A stretch of DNA of 64,000 nucleotides from Ligustrum vulgare (Eukaryota > Streptophyta > Magnoliopsida > Lamiales > Oleaceae), in assembly GCA_963555705.1 (NCBI GenBank), contig OY743174.1, positions 56,938,234 to 57,002,233 on the forward strand, read 5' to 3'. The position numbers and the translations under genes are program-made. Under the pieces are notes generated by a model, which ran no database searches, was not told the origin of the DNA, and was given only the letters and a program-made list of their open reading frames with translations. Shown here piece after piece: positions 10,061 to 21,259 of this stretch. Position 1 is the stretch's first letter. Each line of letters opens with the position of its first letter.

Positions 10061-10267
10061 TGTTATAAATAATGTATATATGTGAATGACATTACCATTA
10101 TATCCCTGTAAACTTTACAATATTACGATTGTACCATTGTCCACTCCTATAAATAGGAGCCTATACTTACCAATTTATGGGACCAATTCTTGAAGAGAAA
10201 TTCTCTCCTTTAAACTCTCTCCATTTCTCTCTCTATGTTGTTCAAGTATTTTGATAGTTTTATAACA
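10061..10267 (+). repeat. 3' LTR of the non-autonomous copia-type element
   Basis: 207 bp, TG...CA, nearly identical to 4214-4418. It differs mainly by a 2-bp 'cc' insertion in the CT-rich part. It is followed by the target duplicate ATAAC. Confidence 0.85.
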
Positions 10268-10272
10268 ATAAC

Positions 10273-11525
10273 ATTATATATTAGTAATCCTTCAAATAAA
10301 ATCAGCTATCAGCTGTTAACAAGTTTGGCAGCGTCAACTTGTGCTTTTGGTTTTTGTCGAAGAATTCTCTGAAAAAACTATTTTATGTCAATTTCCTCAT
10401 AAAAGTATTTTAGAAAATTAGCTTTCAATTAATTTCAGAAGCAACTTCTGACTATTCAAAAGCTCAGTGAAATGGACCCTTAATTTGGTTAATAATTACA
10501 TTGAAAAGAGTCTTATTTCTAAAATAATTCATATCTACTTTGAATTATAAAATAGCAATTGCATCTAACCCATCATCTAATAATTGATTTCTCGATTCAT
10601 TTCTTCATTAAATATTGTCTAACAAGTCAAAATTTGTAAGGACAGTGTCACTATATTCAAATGCAATTTCAAACCACCTCGCTTATAAATTTAAACCGTT
10701 TCAAGAGAGGAGAGAAATTTTAATCATAAATGTAGACAAACCCTACTCGACCATAGTAATGCTACCCAAAACATAGGATTATTGTTGTTTAAGGTAAGAA
10801 TAATGCTATTTGAACATCCAAGTTTACCATTCTATGCGCCACCTCCCTCACATGAGGTGTGTGAGACCTCATGTATTAATTAGAGGCCTCACCCCCATGT
10901 GAGAGAGTGGCACACAAGGTGATATTCTGTGTGTTCAAATAGCATGGTCCTTAAGATAATACAACTAGTAAGATTGTTTTGTCACCTCAAAGATTCTCTT
11001 TATTTGGTTGTCTCCACTCACATTTTGTATCTGCCAATCCCATAGTTGTTCTACTGCTAAGCATGCCTTTTTATTTTATTTTTATCTTTTTACAAGGGGC
11101 ATCAAAGGAAAGGGAAGTGAAGGGATGGGATCACTCAATGAATGCGTAATATGTCATAATGTCACTTAAAAATATTTCAAAAAAATGTCTCCCTAAAATT
11201 ATTGTATTAATTACTACTAATTCTGTCTCGTCCTAAAAAGTCGTCTCGAAGCAAAAGCCTCGGCCCAAGAAATGTAATAAACTGTCATTGAATACACATG
11301 CTTGTTATTCCTAATCATGAATAATTTTTAATGTTTTCTGCCTACGTGGAGACTGGCCTTTATAAAATACTAGCACAACTCTTATAGAGCATGTTTGATC
11401 AAAGATAAATTGGAGAATTTTCTAACGTGTGATTGAAAAATGATTGAAAAGTGCGAAATTAATGAAATCTATAAAAATGTGTGAATGAAGTTATATTTTC
11501 AGAAAGTCATGTTTCTATTCAACAA
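10273..11525. other. Intergenic, no gene seen
   Basis: AT-rich sequence without a supported ORF. It holds one MITE (10803-10945, listed separately). Confidence 0.5.
10803..10945. mobile_element. MITE, 143 bp
   Basis: The ends ATGCTATTTGAACA (10803-10816) and TGTTCAAATAGCAT (10932-10945) are a perfect 14-bp inverted repeat. The interior carries the foldback 'cctcacatgag'/'cccatgtgag'. No ORF is present. Confidence 0.7.
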
Positions 11526-12324
11526 GTTATTTTATAGGTTGAAGTTCGTCGGCTATTACCTCCCATGGTATCTGAAAGTTAAAATTAAATATAAACTCTT
11601 AATCCATAAAGCATGAGACAGAGACTGTTTGACATGACTTTTACTTTAACGTTTGCTTCCTACAAAAGAACTTCTTGAAATAGCTGTTGGAAAACAGGGA
11701 TCATCCGAACAAGCAAGCTTTCCGTTTTGAACAAACTAAAGCAAACTGTATAAACCATATATATTCTTCCGAATTTTGTAATCTGATCATAATTATCATG
11801 ATACTCACTAGATCCCTGTTGTGCAAAAGCTTACTCTAAAAATAATAATAAGATCGAACAACAGAATTTAAGTGGTTCAGTAATGTGCTTATGTCCACCG
11901 TACCATGGCCACTCCGTCATCTAGCCTCCAATATACAAAAATATGAACCACCTAATATAACAATCCCGAATAGAGGAAAGAGAGATTATACCACATTGCT
12001 TCGAGACGTGAAGGAAAGTCAGGGGGTTCGGATTTAGGCAAGCGTTTTAGGTGACGAGAAACAATATTTTTCTACTTGTGTATGATAATATTGTTGGACA
12101 TTGACACAATATCTTAATGAAAACAAAGGTAACATGATGGAGATCAAATGGTCATCCCTTTAAAGTCAAGCAAGAGAATGCAATTCAAGACACTTTATAG
12201 AATCTAATACTAGATATACCTGGGCATAGAACAACATATAATGATGGAAATTTATGTTTCTGAGACAATAAACTCCCACACCAAAAACGTTGAAAAGAGA
12301 ATGGGAAGCCGGTTGGAATGATAT

Positions 12325-13010
12325 TGTTGGGAATTACACACAAATTCCCGTCATTTAATTAACTCCACACAAATTTTTTATGTTCAAGAAATAATTGAGC
12401 TAACAAAAAAATAAAACAACAAAGCAAAATTTACGGACCGCCAAAACTTTTCACTATATAATAAATTGTTACAATTATATAGAATTTGCACTCACCAAAC
12501 CCCCCAAGTATTGTAGGAAAAATAATCAAACTTTACCACGTTTACTAATTTTTACTTCTTTATACAACCACAAAAAATCCAAGAAAAATTAAGATGCTGG
12601 ACTACATTTTTCATTTCAATACTATCTAGTTAATGTGTTCTACAACAAAAGAGATCAATAGATGTATATATAAGTTCACGTCATCTGGCCATAACAATTT
12701 GACTTGGAGACAACTTCTTTCCTCGATCAACTGCTCTTTGATAAGTAGAGGATTATCTTCTAAAGTTCTAATCCCAACAGCAATAGTACACGCAAATAAA
12801 AGAAAGACTTCTAATTGCCTCAGGTATTGATCCACTGGGACACGCAATTGCAGTTAAAGAACTTCTAATAACCTCAATTTCCATTAGACATGCATGATGC
12901 AACTATAGAAAACCAATTCAATTAGGATTTCATCCCTATTCCAATTCGACTTTTTCTTCAATTACAATTAAGTTCTCCAACTTTTGACAATTTGAGGCAA
13001 ATACCCAACA
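12325..13010. mobile_element. Solo LTR, 686 bp
   Basis: The segment starts TGTTGGG and ends CCCAACA and is absent from the matching place in duplication unit 2, where 'ggaatggtat' continues directly. Flanking 5-mers are gatat (12320-12324) and aatat (13011-13015), a target duplication with one mismatch. No internal domain remains, so it formed by LTR-LTR recombination after the tandem duplication. Short ORFs inside are chance. Confidence 0.7.
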
Positions 13011-13817
13011 AATATTTGGATTCCAAAATTAATAAAATGTCAAAAATATATATGAAAACATTACTGAATACCCTTAGCCTTGTAACTAGGATATGATTTT
13101 CTTGGTTAACTGTCTTTATAGAGGAGTTCTGTCACTCGTTTAAAAGATCATCAAATCATGTTTGACAGATGACAAAAACTGTCAATAGCCGTGAGCAACC
13201 TCATTGGTCCTAAACTACTTTAAGTCTTATTGTGGAAAATATTTTTCCATCTTCCATGTAAAGCATGCTATTTTTCATGTTCTTTTTCATATAAATGTGG
13301 AAAACATTTTCCACGGTACTATATTAACTGGGAAAGCATTTTCCATGTTGTGGAAGATTGTTTAGCCTAGTTTGACCTTTTTTGTTGTTATTAATTGACT
13401 TTTTTTTTTCCAAAATTAACATTATTATGATCAAGTACAAATGTGTGAAAAAATTGATTAAAATAACTCAATTTTGCCAAATTTTCTATAAAAAATAATA
13501 TTAATCAAACGACAAAACTAGAAAATTCTCCGCTTTTTTCACATAGAAAATTAATTCAATTAAACATATTAAACTTTTTATTCTCAGGAAAATAGGTTCT
13601 CAGAAATTCAATTACCTGAAATTTGTTTTTCCACTCAAATTTCATCCTCATAATCAAACGGACTCTAAGCCTTTTTTCCATCAATTTAGGGTCGGCTACG
13701 TGAACCTTTATTGCTATTCTATTCAGTTCAGTTCATTCTACTACATGATCTAAAGCAACGAGTTATTTTATAGGCTAAAGTTCATCAGATCTTTGCCTCC
13801 CATAATATCTAAAAGTT

Positions 13818-14045
13818 AGAGATCGGAAAAAAATCGACCCGTCCCGAATGGGACGATAAAATCCGCCCCGCGGGTCAAATGGGCGAGTTCGAGTGACCCG
13901 GTCGTGGGGCGGGAAGGGTTTTGGCTACCCCAATCCGAACCCGCCCCGAATAATTAATTAAAAAAATATATGTAAGAAAAAATAAAGAAAAAATTTAAAT
14001 TAAAAAAAATAGATGGGGCGATACCCCGTTCGTTGCCATCACTAC
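13818..14045. repeat. GC-rich insertion with A-rich tail in duplication unit 2
   Basis: 'gacccgtcccgaatgggacg' followed by 'ccgccccgcgggtc' and 'aacccgccccgaa', then about 80 bp of A-rich sequence and a closing 'gatggggcgataccccg'. It is absent from unit 1. Repeated CCCG words and an A-rich stretch suggest a small mobile repeat; the class is uncertain. Confidence 0.4.
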
Positions 14046-14320
14046 TAAAAGTTAAAATTCAATAAACCTTTAATCCATAAAGCATAAGATAATTTAGAGT
14101 CCGTTTGGCAAGACTTTTGCTTTAAAAGAAACTACATTCATTTTTTAAAAATAAACTAATTTCTAAAAACACTTTTTACTCCTGAAGTGCTTTTCTAATT
14201 GTTCTTTTAACTCGTGGAAGAACTTTTGAAAATTGTCAAATAGGTCAAAAGCATCTTCTAGATCTCAAAAACTGCTTTTAACTACTCAAAACCATCCCAA
14301 ACACAGGCCCTTATAATCCT

Positions 14321-14641
14321 TAAGAGCATTTCTAATAATTTATGGATATTTTGATCTATATGACATTTAAGTAGATAATTCTCACCCTTATTGATAAAAT
14401 AGATAGTGGTATTTAAAGCTTATCTCTAATAATCATTGTCTATAATTTTGTGTATGTATGTGTCTTCAATATTTTGTCTAGCAAGTTATTTATATTTGGA
14501 CATAGTACCAGATAATGTTTCCGTCACGTAAGCATGCAAACTAGCTATTGGAGATTAAATGTTCATATCATTATTTGTTTTTCCTATGTGCAAAGTGCAA
14601 TGTATTTTTTTCCAATTGATAGATCATCAGAGATGCTCTAA
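14321..14641. mobile_element. MITE with AGAGCAT(C/T)TCT termini
   Basis: Left end AGAGCATTTCT at 14323-14333 and right end AGAGATGCTCT at 14629-14639 are inverted repeats; both flanks read TAA or an equivalent. The AGAGCATCTC terminus is common in plant PIF/Harbinger or hAT MITEs. It is absent from duplication unit 1. A second MITE-like block with 'gtccgtttgg'/'ccaaacacaggccc' precedes it at about 14099-14311. Confidence 0.5.
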
Positions 14642-14936
14642 GAAATGAATTTCACAAGCTTGCCTTCATATTTCTAGTGTTCTGGTGAAAACAACATATG
14701 CATAGACATGCACACACAGACGGCCTAAAATTATCGTAACCATGTCGGTTGCTAATGGTTACAATTACCTTGTCCGATGATAACAAGGATATGCTACATA
14801 TTTTCGTATCAACGCTTCGATCTTCTTTCCCCTATTCCTTGGACAGTGGAAAACAGGGATCATCTGAACCAGCAAGCTTTCCGTTTTGAACAAACTAGCT
14901 AAAGCAAACTGTATAAACCATCTTCAACCTACTGAA

Positions 14937-14962
14937 TATATATATATATATATATATATATA
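14937..14962. repeat. (TA)n microsatellite
   Basis: Thirteen uninterrupted TA units, followed by an imperfect extension to about 14970. Present only in duplication unit 2. Confidence 0.95.
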
Positions 14963-15707
14963 GATATATAAGAGACCTTATTGAATCCACATCTTTCCGA
15001 ATTCTGTAATTTGATGATAACGATCATGATACTCACTGGACCGAAATTGCATGTGTAATCCCTGTTGTGCAAAAGCGAACAATAAAACCGAAAAAAGAAA
15101 AGAAAAGAATAAACAATAAGATCGAACCACGGAATTCAATTGGTTCAGCAATGTGCTTATGTCCACTGAATCACAGCCGCTCTATCATCAAGCCCCCAGT
15201 ATACAAAATGTGAACCACCTAATAACAATCCCGGAGTTTTATGTCACAATAAATATTATATTGTTGGACATTGACACATTATCTTAATGGAAAAAAGGTG
15301 ACATGATAGAGATCAAATGGTCACCCTTTAAAGTCAAACAAGAGAATACTTAAGAAATGCAGTTCAAGACACTTGATAGAATCTAAATCTCGAAATATCT
15401 GGGCATAGAACAACATATAATGCTGGAAGTTTATGTTTCTGAGACAAACTCCCACACCAAAAAAGCTGAAAAGAGAATGGGAAACCCATTGGAATGGTAT
15501 TTAACTATTTATATTCCAAAAAAAAAAAAAAACATATATCGAAACATCATTGGATAACCTAGCCTTGTAACTAGGATATTATTTTCTTTGCCAATTTTTT
15601 TTTGTAAAGGAGTTCTGTCACTGGATAAAGATGATTTAAATCATGTTTGGCAGATGACAAAAACTATCAATAACCATAGGCAACCTCATTGGTCCTGAAC
15701 TACTTAA

Positions 15708-15854
15708 GCCCATGTTTGGTGCTGATTACAGTCAAATCAACAATTAATTTCATTCACACATTTTATGAGACCTACAACTTTTTAACTATATATATCATTA
15801 ATTTCTATCAAAATTTACTAAAAAATCTAATTTTAATCTCCACCAAACAAGGGC
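15708..15854. mobile_element. MITE, 147 bp
   Basis: GCCCATGTTTGGTG at 15708-15721 pairs with CACCAAACAAGGGC at 15841-15854 as terminal inverted repeats. No ORF. The 'GCCC(A/T)TGTTTGG' end recurs elsewhere in the window (for example 60862-61128). Confidence 0.65.
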
Positions 15855-16689
15855 CAAGTGTAAACTAACTATTTGTAATTAAAAAAGTTTGGCTACCATT
15901 GTTTTCTCACACAGAACAGATTCCAATTGAAGTTCAACGCGGTAATTTTCCAATACAACGACTAAGCCTTTTTTCCATCAATTTGGGGTCGTCTACATGA
16001 ACTTTTTTTGCCATTCTGTTTGTTTCATTCTACTAGAAGATCTAAAGCAACGAGATGCTTAGTAATTAGGACCACAGATGAGTTTTTCTTCATAATATCT
16101 AAAGGGTTATTACTCCATTCACAAGATTAACATATTTAGCAGATGAATAGTACAATGGACGAGACGTTGATCCTATTCCAGGAACTTTGTTTCTCAAGTA
16201 GAGGGTAAAAATGCTGGATACCTAAATTTATACAAAGCACAAAAGAAAAATAGAAGCTGGTTTTTCAATAACTTAAATAAATCAGATAGTGAAGTAACAT
16301 TACTATTTACTAGGCAACTTACTTTAAGGAACAGGCAAAAACTGTCAAACGTGTAAAGAATGACCAAAATTCAGCATACAAATGCACTCAGCTTCGATCC
16401 AGATACATCATCTGAATTAGAATTTCACAACTTTATGCGGATTTTAAGGTGTTGCAAACATAAGTATTTTCCTTCCAATTCCATGCAGAATTATCGAAAA
16501 CTAACTCAAATCAAAGAATGTCCCAAATGATCTCTATGATACATCTGGTGAACCCAAAATTTTGATCTTTCTTTCAGAGTTTACTGATCCAGCATTCAAC
16601 TTCTTGCCACGTCAGTCTAGAGTCGTGTAAAGATTTTCCACACCTTCTCAACGTGTAATATTTGAAGAGTATAAGCTAAAATTTGGTAC

Positions 16690-16875
16690 CCTATGTTTGA
16701 TATCCGTTTGATATAAACAATAAAAATTGGTTTATAAACCAGTTTATATTTTACATAATTTATCAAATCACTTTTTAACCACACATATTTTCTCTCTCTA
16801 ATTTTTAACCATTATTTTTTACCTCAAAATCATAAATAAATCAGTTTATGAATCAAACAGTATTACCAAACAAAG
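16690..16875. mobile_element. Diverged MITE-like repeat of the 'aaccacacat' family
   Basis: The stretch has the words 'aaccacacatattttctctc', 'acctcaaaatcataaataa' and 'ccaaacaaagg' that recur at about 49780-49880, 52400-52500, 53100-53200, 54665-54775 and 60900-61120 on either strand. Ends are not sharp. Confidence 0.4.
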
Positions 16876-17145
16876 GAAAATTTGTTTATGAACAGTCATG
16901 CAGCAACATTTATAAATGGTTTATCTATCCCTGAACAGTCATCGTTTATAAATAAATGGTTTATCTATCCCTGTACCAATTTTTTATAAATAACAAGAGT
17001 ATTCCAGAGGAATTTCCATCAGTGAGCTGAAATCTCTCCATAATTGAATGAAAAGAATTTTAGAAAAATCAATTTCATACAAACAAATTGGATTTCCAAT
17101 TTGATCGCTCTGTTTTTTTCAAATTGGTATTACACTTTGTCATCC

Positions 17146-17532
17146 CTAATCAACATGGGGATTGCATTCTTTAGAATAAAACTCATTCTTCTCAATCAAA
17201 GCCTTCAACATATCACAATCAAACTCTGCACTATTACAATCACTTTTAGGGGACTCACCCGAGGAACCCATAGCTCGCGGTTGCTTCAAGCACAAGAAAC
17301 ATCCACCTCCACCACCACCATTTTTCTCCCAACACCCTGAATTTACGGAACTACCCTTATGCTTCCTTCTCTGTTGCAAAAGTTTCTTGCCTTTACCAAA
17401 CCTAAAAAGGGAAATTCCTTTACCCTTTCTGCCACAGGTTTCGCACTTTCTCTCTCTTTGATCAATCTTTTCCTCCGGCCCTCCTCCGCCGGCGGCGCCG
17501 ACATCTCTTGGTGGCTCCTTGTCTGACATCAA
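17146..17532 (-). CDS. Small uncharacterised plant protein, 128 aa, intronless
   Basis: The frame starts MMSDKEPP at 17532 (a second Met follows directly) and ends CNPHVD. It contains a Cys pair CETCGRKG (residues about 30-37), a basic stretch FRFGKGKKLLQQRRKHKG, a Gly-rich run with CFLCLKQPRA, and the C-terminus DMLKALIEKNEFYSKECNPH. I recall a similar ending, FYSKECNPH, in small unannotated eudicot proteins; the function is unknown. Two C-x2-C pairs (CETC, CFLC) could bind metal, which is inference. No signal peptide or membrane segment is seen. A (GA)n tract lies about 180 bp upstream in the likely promoter or leader. Codon use and the unbroken frame favour a real gene. Confidence 0.65.
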   Translation of the reverse strand: MMSDKEPPRDVGAAGGGGPEEKIDQRERKCETCGRKGKGISLFRFGKGKKLLQQRRKHKGSSVNSGCWEKNGGGGGGCFLCLKQPRAMGSSGESPKSDCNSAEFDCDMLKALIEKNEFYSKECNPHVD

Positions 17533-17711
17533 AATATATCTTATGTACTAGTAATACCCAAGAGTTACATGATTAGAATCAGGACCTCTCGGTGGAGATA
17601 TATGATTCAATATTTATGCTTATGCGTGTGAAACTGTTAAGGTAGTGTAAAATTGACAAAAGATGAGTATTTGGATTTGCTAATTGGGTTGGCGAGGGAC
17701 ATGGGGAGAGC

Positions 17712-17733
17712 GAGAGAGAGAGAGAGAGAGAGA
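17712..17733. repeat. (GA)n microsatellite upstream of the 128-aa gene
   Basis: About 11 GA units, read as CT on the coding strand. CT/GA tracts near start sites are common in plant leaders and promoters. Confidence 0.9.
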
Positions 17734-17739
17734 AGGGGG

Positions 17740-20650
17740 GAGTGGTGTTTGTCATTTAACGCCACAGTTGTCGCGGCCAGATGGAATTCTGCTAGGTGTC
17801 CATTGTAGATCACGTTTCAGTGTTTCACCTTATTCTGCCCGGAAAAATTAAATTTTATTATAGATAAAATTACATCTGATATCCGCAAACTTTGCGAAAA
17901 GGTCGACTAGGTCTTCAATAAAAGGCTAAGATTTCACATTTAGCCCCAATCTTTAGACTGTGTTAGTTACCAATTCGCCTGCACCCTTCAAATTTGTTGT
18001 TATAAATCCTAAACTTTGAAGTCTCCATTTGACAAATTTATAAATGGTTTGTAAATAGAAATAGTAAGATGAGTAGTAGTCGATCTTGCGAAATATGTGC
18101 GTAATAATTAATTCAGATTTTTGGTATATTTTAATAAAATTTAATAAGATGGGTGGTTAAAAAGTTGTAAATCTCATTATGTGTGATTATAATTAATTGT
18201 TAACTTTAACTTTAACTTGAAATTAAAATAAAACTCTAATCATAATCAAATTAATTTTGAATTTGAATTTATAAATTTGTAGTCAATAGAAGGCTTGGTC
18301 TTTAAGGAATATCCAAATTACGACAATTGTCACCCCATTTTGTAATGTGCTTGGTGGCGATCGAAATTTTTCAAAAGGATGGTAAAGATTACGGGTCTTG
18401 CACAAGACTTGCCTTTTCAACAATAAAGTAACAAATACTTAATTTTAATAGTAAAAAGTTAAAAACGAAATGTAAAATGACTTGTAATAAATTTTGAATG
18501 GGGAAACGCAAAGTTTTGACATGTTTTGATGCAACTTCTATATAGATTAGGAAGGCGAAAATAAAATGGTTAGGAAATATGCGCGTTGGGGTTTGCCATC
18601 GTATACTGCTATATTACTTGTGATGGTAATGCTACAGTCTACCAAATGCCACTATTTTATTAAAAAAAAAAAAAAATTCTTGGTTTAATTTCTTTCATTA
18701 AAAAATAAAATAAAGTATATTTATCACAAGGGTAATTGACATAGATCATCTCCACCTTTCGCAAGTGCTGTGAAATTCATCTATACCTTTGTTTTTATGA
18801 CAAATTCACCATCACCTACTCACTTCATTGCCAAAATAGTCTTTCTCTTCACTTTTCGTTTATTTCTTTTGTTAAGTAATTATTTCTTTAGTTAAGTAAT
18901 TAAATTCAAACAACATTCGTTATGAATTAAATTTACATTTCAAAAAGGAAATAGGTTGGGGCAAAATACCAATCCAAACATTTTCAATGGTGATGATCAA
19001 TTGTTGTCGTCGGAGCTCCTTCGCACCATCTGTTGCTACTACGCCAACTGGAAATTGGGGAGGGGGGCATTTTTGGGACTCAGGTGCGGTTGGGTGAGAT
19101 TATTATAATTTTGTAAAATTATTATTAATAATAAAACTTTAATTAACACCTGATTGTAGAATAAAAAATTTATAAACTTGATCTTTGAATTGTGAGCTGT
19201 GTGTGTCTAATTACCTCAATAGTTTATGGGTGATTATTTGGGTCAATTTTAGTTGGCCCATTTTGAGAGATTTCACTTTAGGAATGCAGATTTGGGTGAA
19301 AACAGGAAGCTATAGTTAATTAATTATAGGTAAATGCTAAACAAAACCTGTTATGATCAAGTCAAGTTGTAACGAGCAAAAAAAGAAGCTTTTTGAAACC
19401 TTTCCGTGCCCCCACTCACTTCTTCTCCATCAACCTTTCCAACCCATACAAAGAATCATAATTACTGTTGACGTCACTTTTTTTTTATCTCAAGCTAATC
19501 AATAAATATGTTGATATAACTCTGACTTTTCACATTTGAATAACTTGAATTTGGAATTTTGGTTAAGTACATAGGTTCTTCGTTTATAACAATTAATCAG
19601 ATCAAGGGCGAACTGAGCCCTTGTTTAAGACTCATTATTTGGAAAAAATTATGGTTTGAAATAGTATTTTTGGGAGGATGTGTGGTTAAAAAATGTTTGA
19701 AAAGTCAAAAATTGTAGGCTTGACTAAAATAGATGGTTGAGATTGAGTGCTGAATAAATTTGGTTCACAAAAAATGGGGGCCAAACAGAGGCTGAATCTA
19801 TAACATGGTAAATTTATGTTCTGTGCGATGTTGATCTAATGGTCAGGTCGGAATACAATATTCGAATGACAAAAGTTCAGAGAGTTTCTTGTGTTAATTG
19901 CACATAAATGAGCATTTATGTATCCTATTTATAGTAACATAGAAAGTGAGACATAATTATTACAATATACACCATCTTCAAGATGTGATTGATAATGGTG
20001 ACTGATATTTTTAACAGATGTATATCAAATTATTACATTGACACATTACCGTTAATAATGATTACTGACACATAATGTGGCTGATTTGACCATTCTGCAG
20101 AGCCTTCACCTCGGATTGATTCCTTCAGGTCGGGTTTGAAATTTTCACTCGCGTACATGAAATCACCTTGCCTGTTGAGATCACATTGGTCACATAAATC
20201 ACCTATGCTATAGCTAGTCTACAACTTTGGTCCGTCACGCCTACTTCACCTCGGCATGATAATTCATCTATGCTATAGCTAGTCTATAGCTTTGGTCCGT
20301 CACACCTACTTTAAGGTACATTGATATCCAAATCACTTCACAGCATTACAAATCACTTCGCTGACTAGAAAATGTATTAACCGTTGACTCTTTGATCGTT
20401 GAATTTATTTTCGCCTCAGCTCGGTACCCAACAAGTACCATCCCGATACTTCTTCTTTGAAACATGTTTGGTAATCAGTATTAAGACATTTCTAGACGAT
20501 ACTGACAATAGAAATTTTTTAAGATTGTGGTACTGTCTTCTTGAAAAAGTCATTCTTATTCTAAAAAGAGTACACTTGTAAAGACCTATTGCAAACTTGT
20601 TTTGGCTAAGAAATGAAATGGAGTGAAGGTCATATTCATATCAAGGGTGC
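17740..20650. other. Intergenic with degraded repeats
   Basis: No gene is supported. A MITE-like block lies at about 19617-19790 ('gagcccttgtttaagac' to 'gggggccaaacagaggc'). At 20205-20312 a segment of about 55 bp containing 'tgctatagctagtctayarc' and 'tttggtccgtcacRcctact' is repeated in tandem with divergence. The surrounding 19800-20400 has a minus-strand TATA-like 'cctatttatag' and may be an old LTR. The ORF at 20399-20581 is not supported. Confidence 0.45.
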
Positions 20651-20656
20651 GGATAG

Positions 20657-21168
20657 TGTTGGGAATTAGGACGCAACTAATCCCGCCCAGGATCGATGTG
20701 ACACAAATAAATTGGACTGAGAAAATATAAATACGCAAAAATAAAATGCAAATACGAAACACAAAGATTTACGTGGTTCAGCAATTTGCCTACGTCCACG
20801 GACCCACACCAATATATTTCACTAACTCGGAAAAATGAGGAGTACAAAAATACTACACTGTATTTTTATCTGCCTATGCAAAGGCTGTTCTCTCCAACTC
20901 ACTTTTCTCTCTATTTTGTGAACATCTCTTGATTGTGTTACTCTTCTACACAAGAAGACTCTATGTTGTGGTGGTGTTTTACAAGTGAATTTTAGCCTTC
21001 TATTTATAGGCAAAATTCACAAGCATGCATGACAAATTTTCAACAAAATTAGGCCACATTTAGCTCCATGCCTTTTGTCAAAAGTTGGCTCCTTTTGACT
21101 AGCTTTTGTCTTCCACTTGTCTTCCAATTTCAACAAAATTAGGCCACATTTAGCTCCATTTTTCAACA
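20657..21168 (-). repeat. 3' LTR of the copia element
   Basis: 512 bp, TGTT...AACA. Read on the minus strand it carries the TATA box 'tataaatag' (plus 21000-21008). The short ORF in it (20822-21013) recurs in the other LTR and is not a gene. Confidence 0.95.
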
Positions 21169-21259
21169 ATCTCCCACTTGGGGACAAATGTGGCTTCCCC
21201 TGAGATATCTCCTTCTTACAACTCCTTGTGAAATATGGTGTGAGTCATTTCCTTTGTCT

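Larger units (their letters stand above)
4214..10267 (+). mobile_element. Young non-autonomous copia-type LTR element with captured gene fragment
   Basis: Two direct LTRs (4214-4418 and 10061-10267) start with TGTTATAAATAATG and enclose 5.6 kb. The 5 bp just outside, ATAAC at 4209-4213 and at 10268-10272, are identical, so the insertion boundaries are exact. Upstream of the 3' LTR is a purine-rich tract 'caagggagag' in the polypurine position. The region before it carries five copies of a T/G-rich motif known from plant copia 3' ends. No gag, protease, integrase or reverse transcriptase can be found in any frame, so movement would need proteins from another element. The interior instead holds a bHLH gene fragment, an unrelated second coding-like segment, an antisense 181-aa ORF and dispersed hairpins. 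By eye the LTRs differ at two substitutions and one 2-bp indel (about 1%), so the insertion is recent. Confidence 0.85.
11526..16055. repeat. Imperfect tandem duplication, two units of about 2.2-2.3 kb
   Basis: Unit 1 (11526-13761) and unit 2 (13762-16055) both start 'gttattttatagg' and share four ordered blocks: 'tccataaagcat...' at about 11600 and 14075; 'ggaaaacagggatcat...aagcaagctttccgttttga' at about 11690 and 14846; 'ccttgtaactaggatat' with 'gttctgtcactcg/gg' at about 13077 and 15563; and 'taagccttttttccatcaat' to 'gatctaaagcaacgag' at about 13670 and 15962. The blocks are diverged, so the duplication is old. Each unit later gained different insertions (a solo LTR in unit 1, MITEs and a GC-rich block in unit 2). 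A short third copy of the unit start may follow at 16095. Both units carry LTR-like fragments ('tggttcagYaatgtgcttat' at about 11875 and 15140). No gene is seen. Confidence 0.75.
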
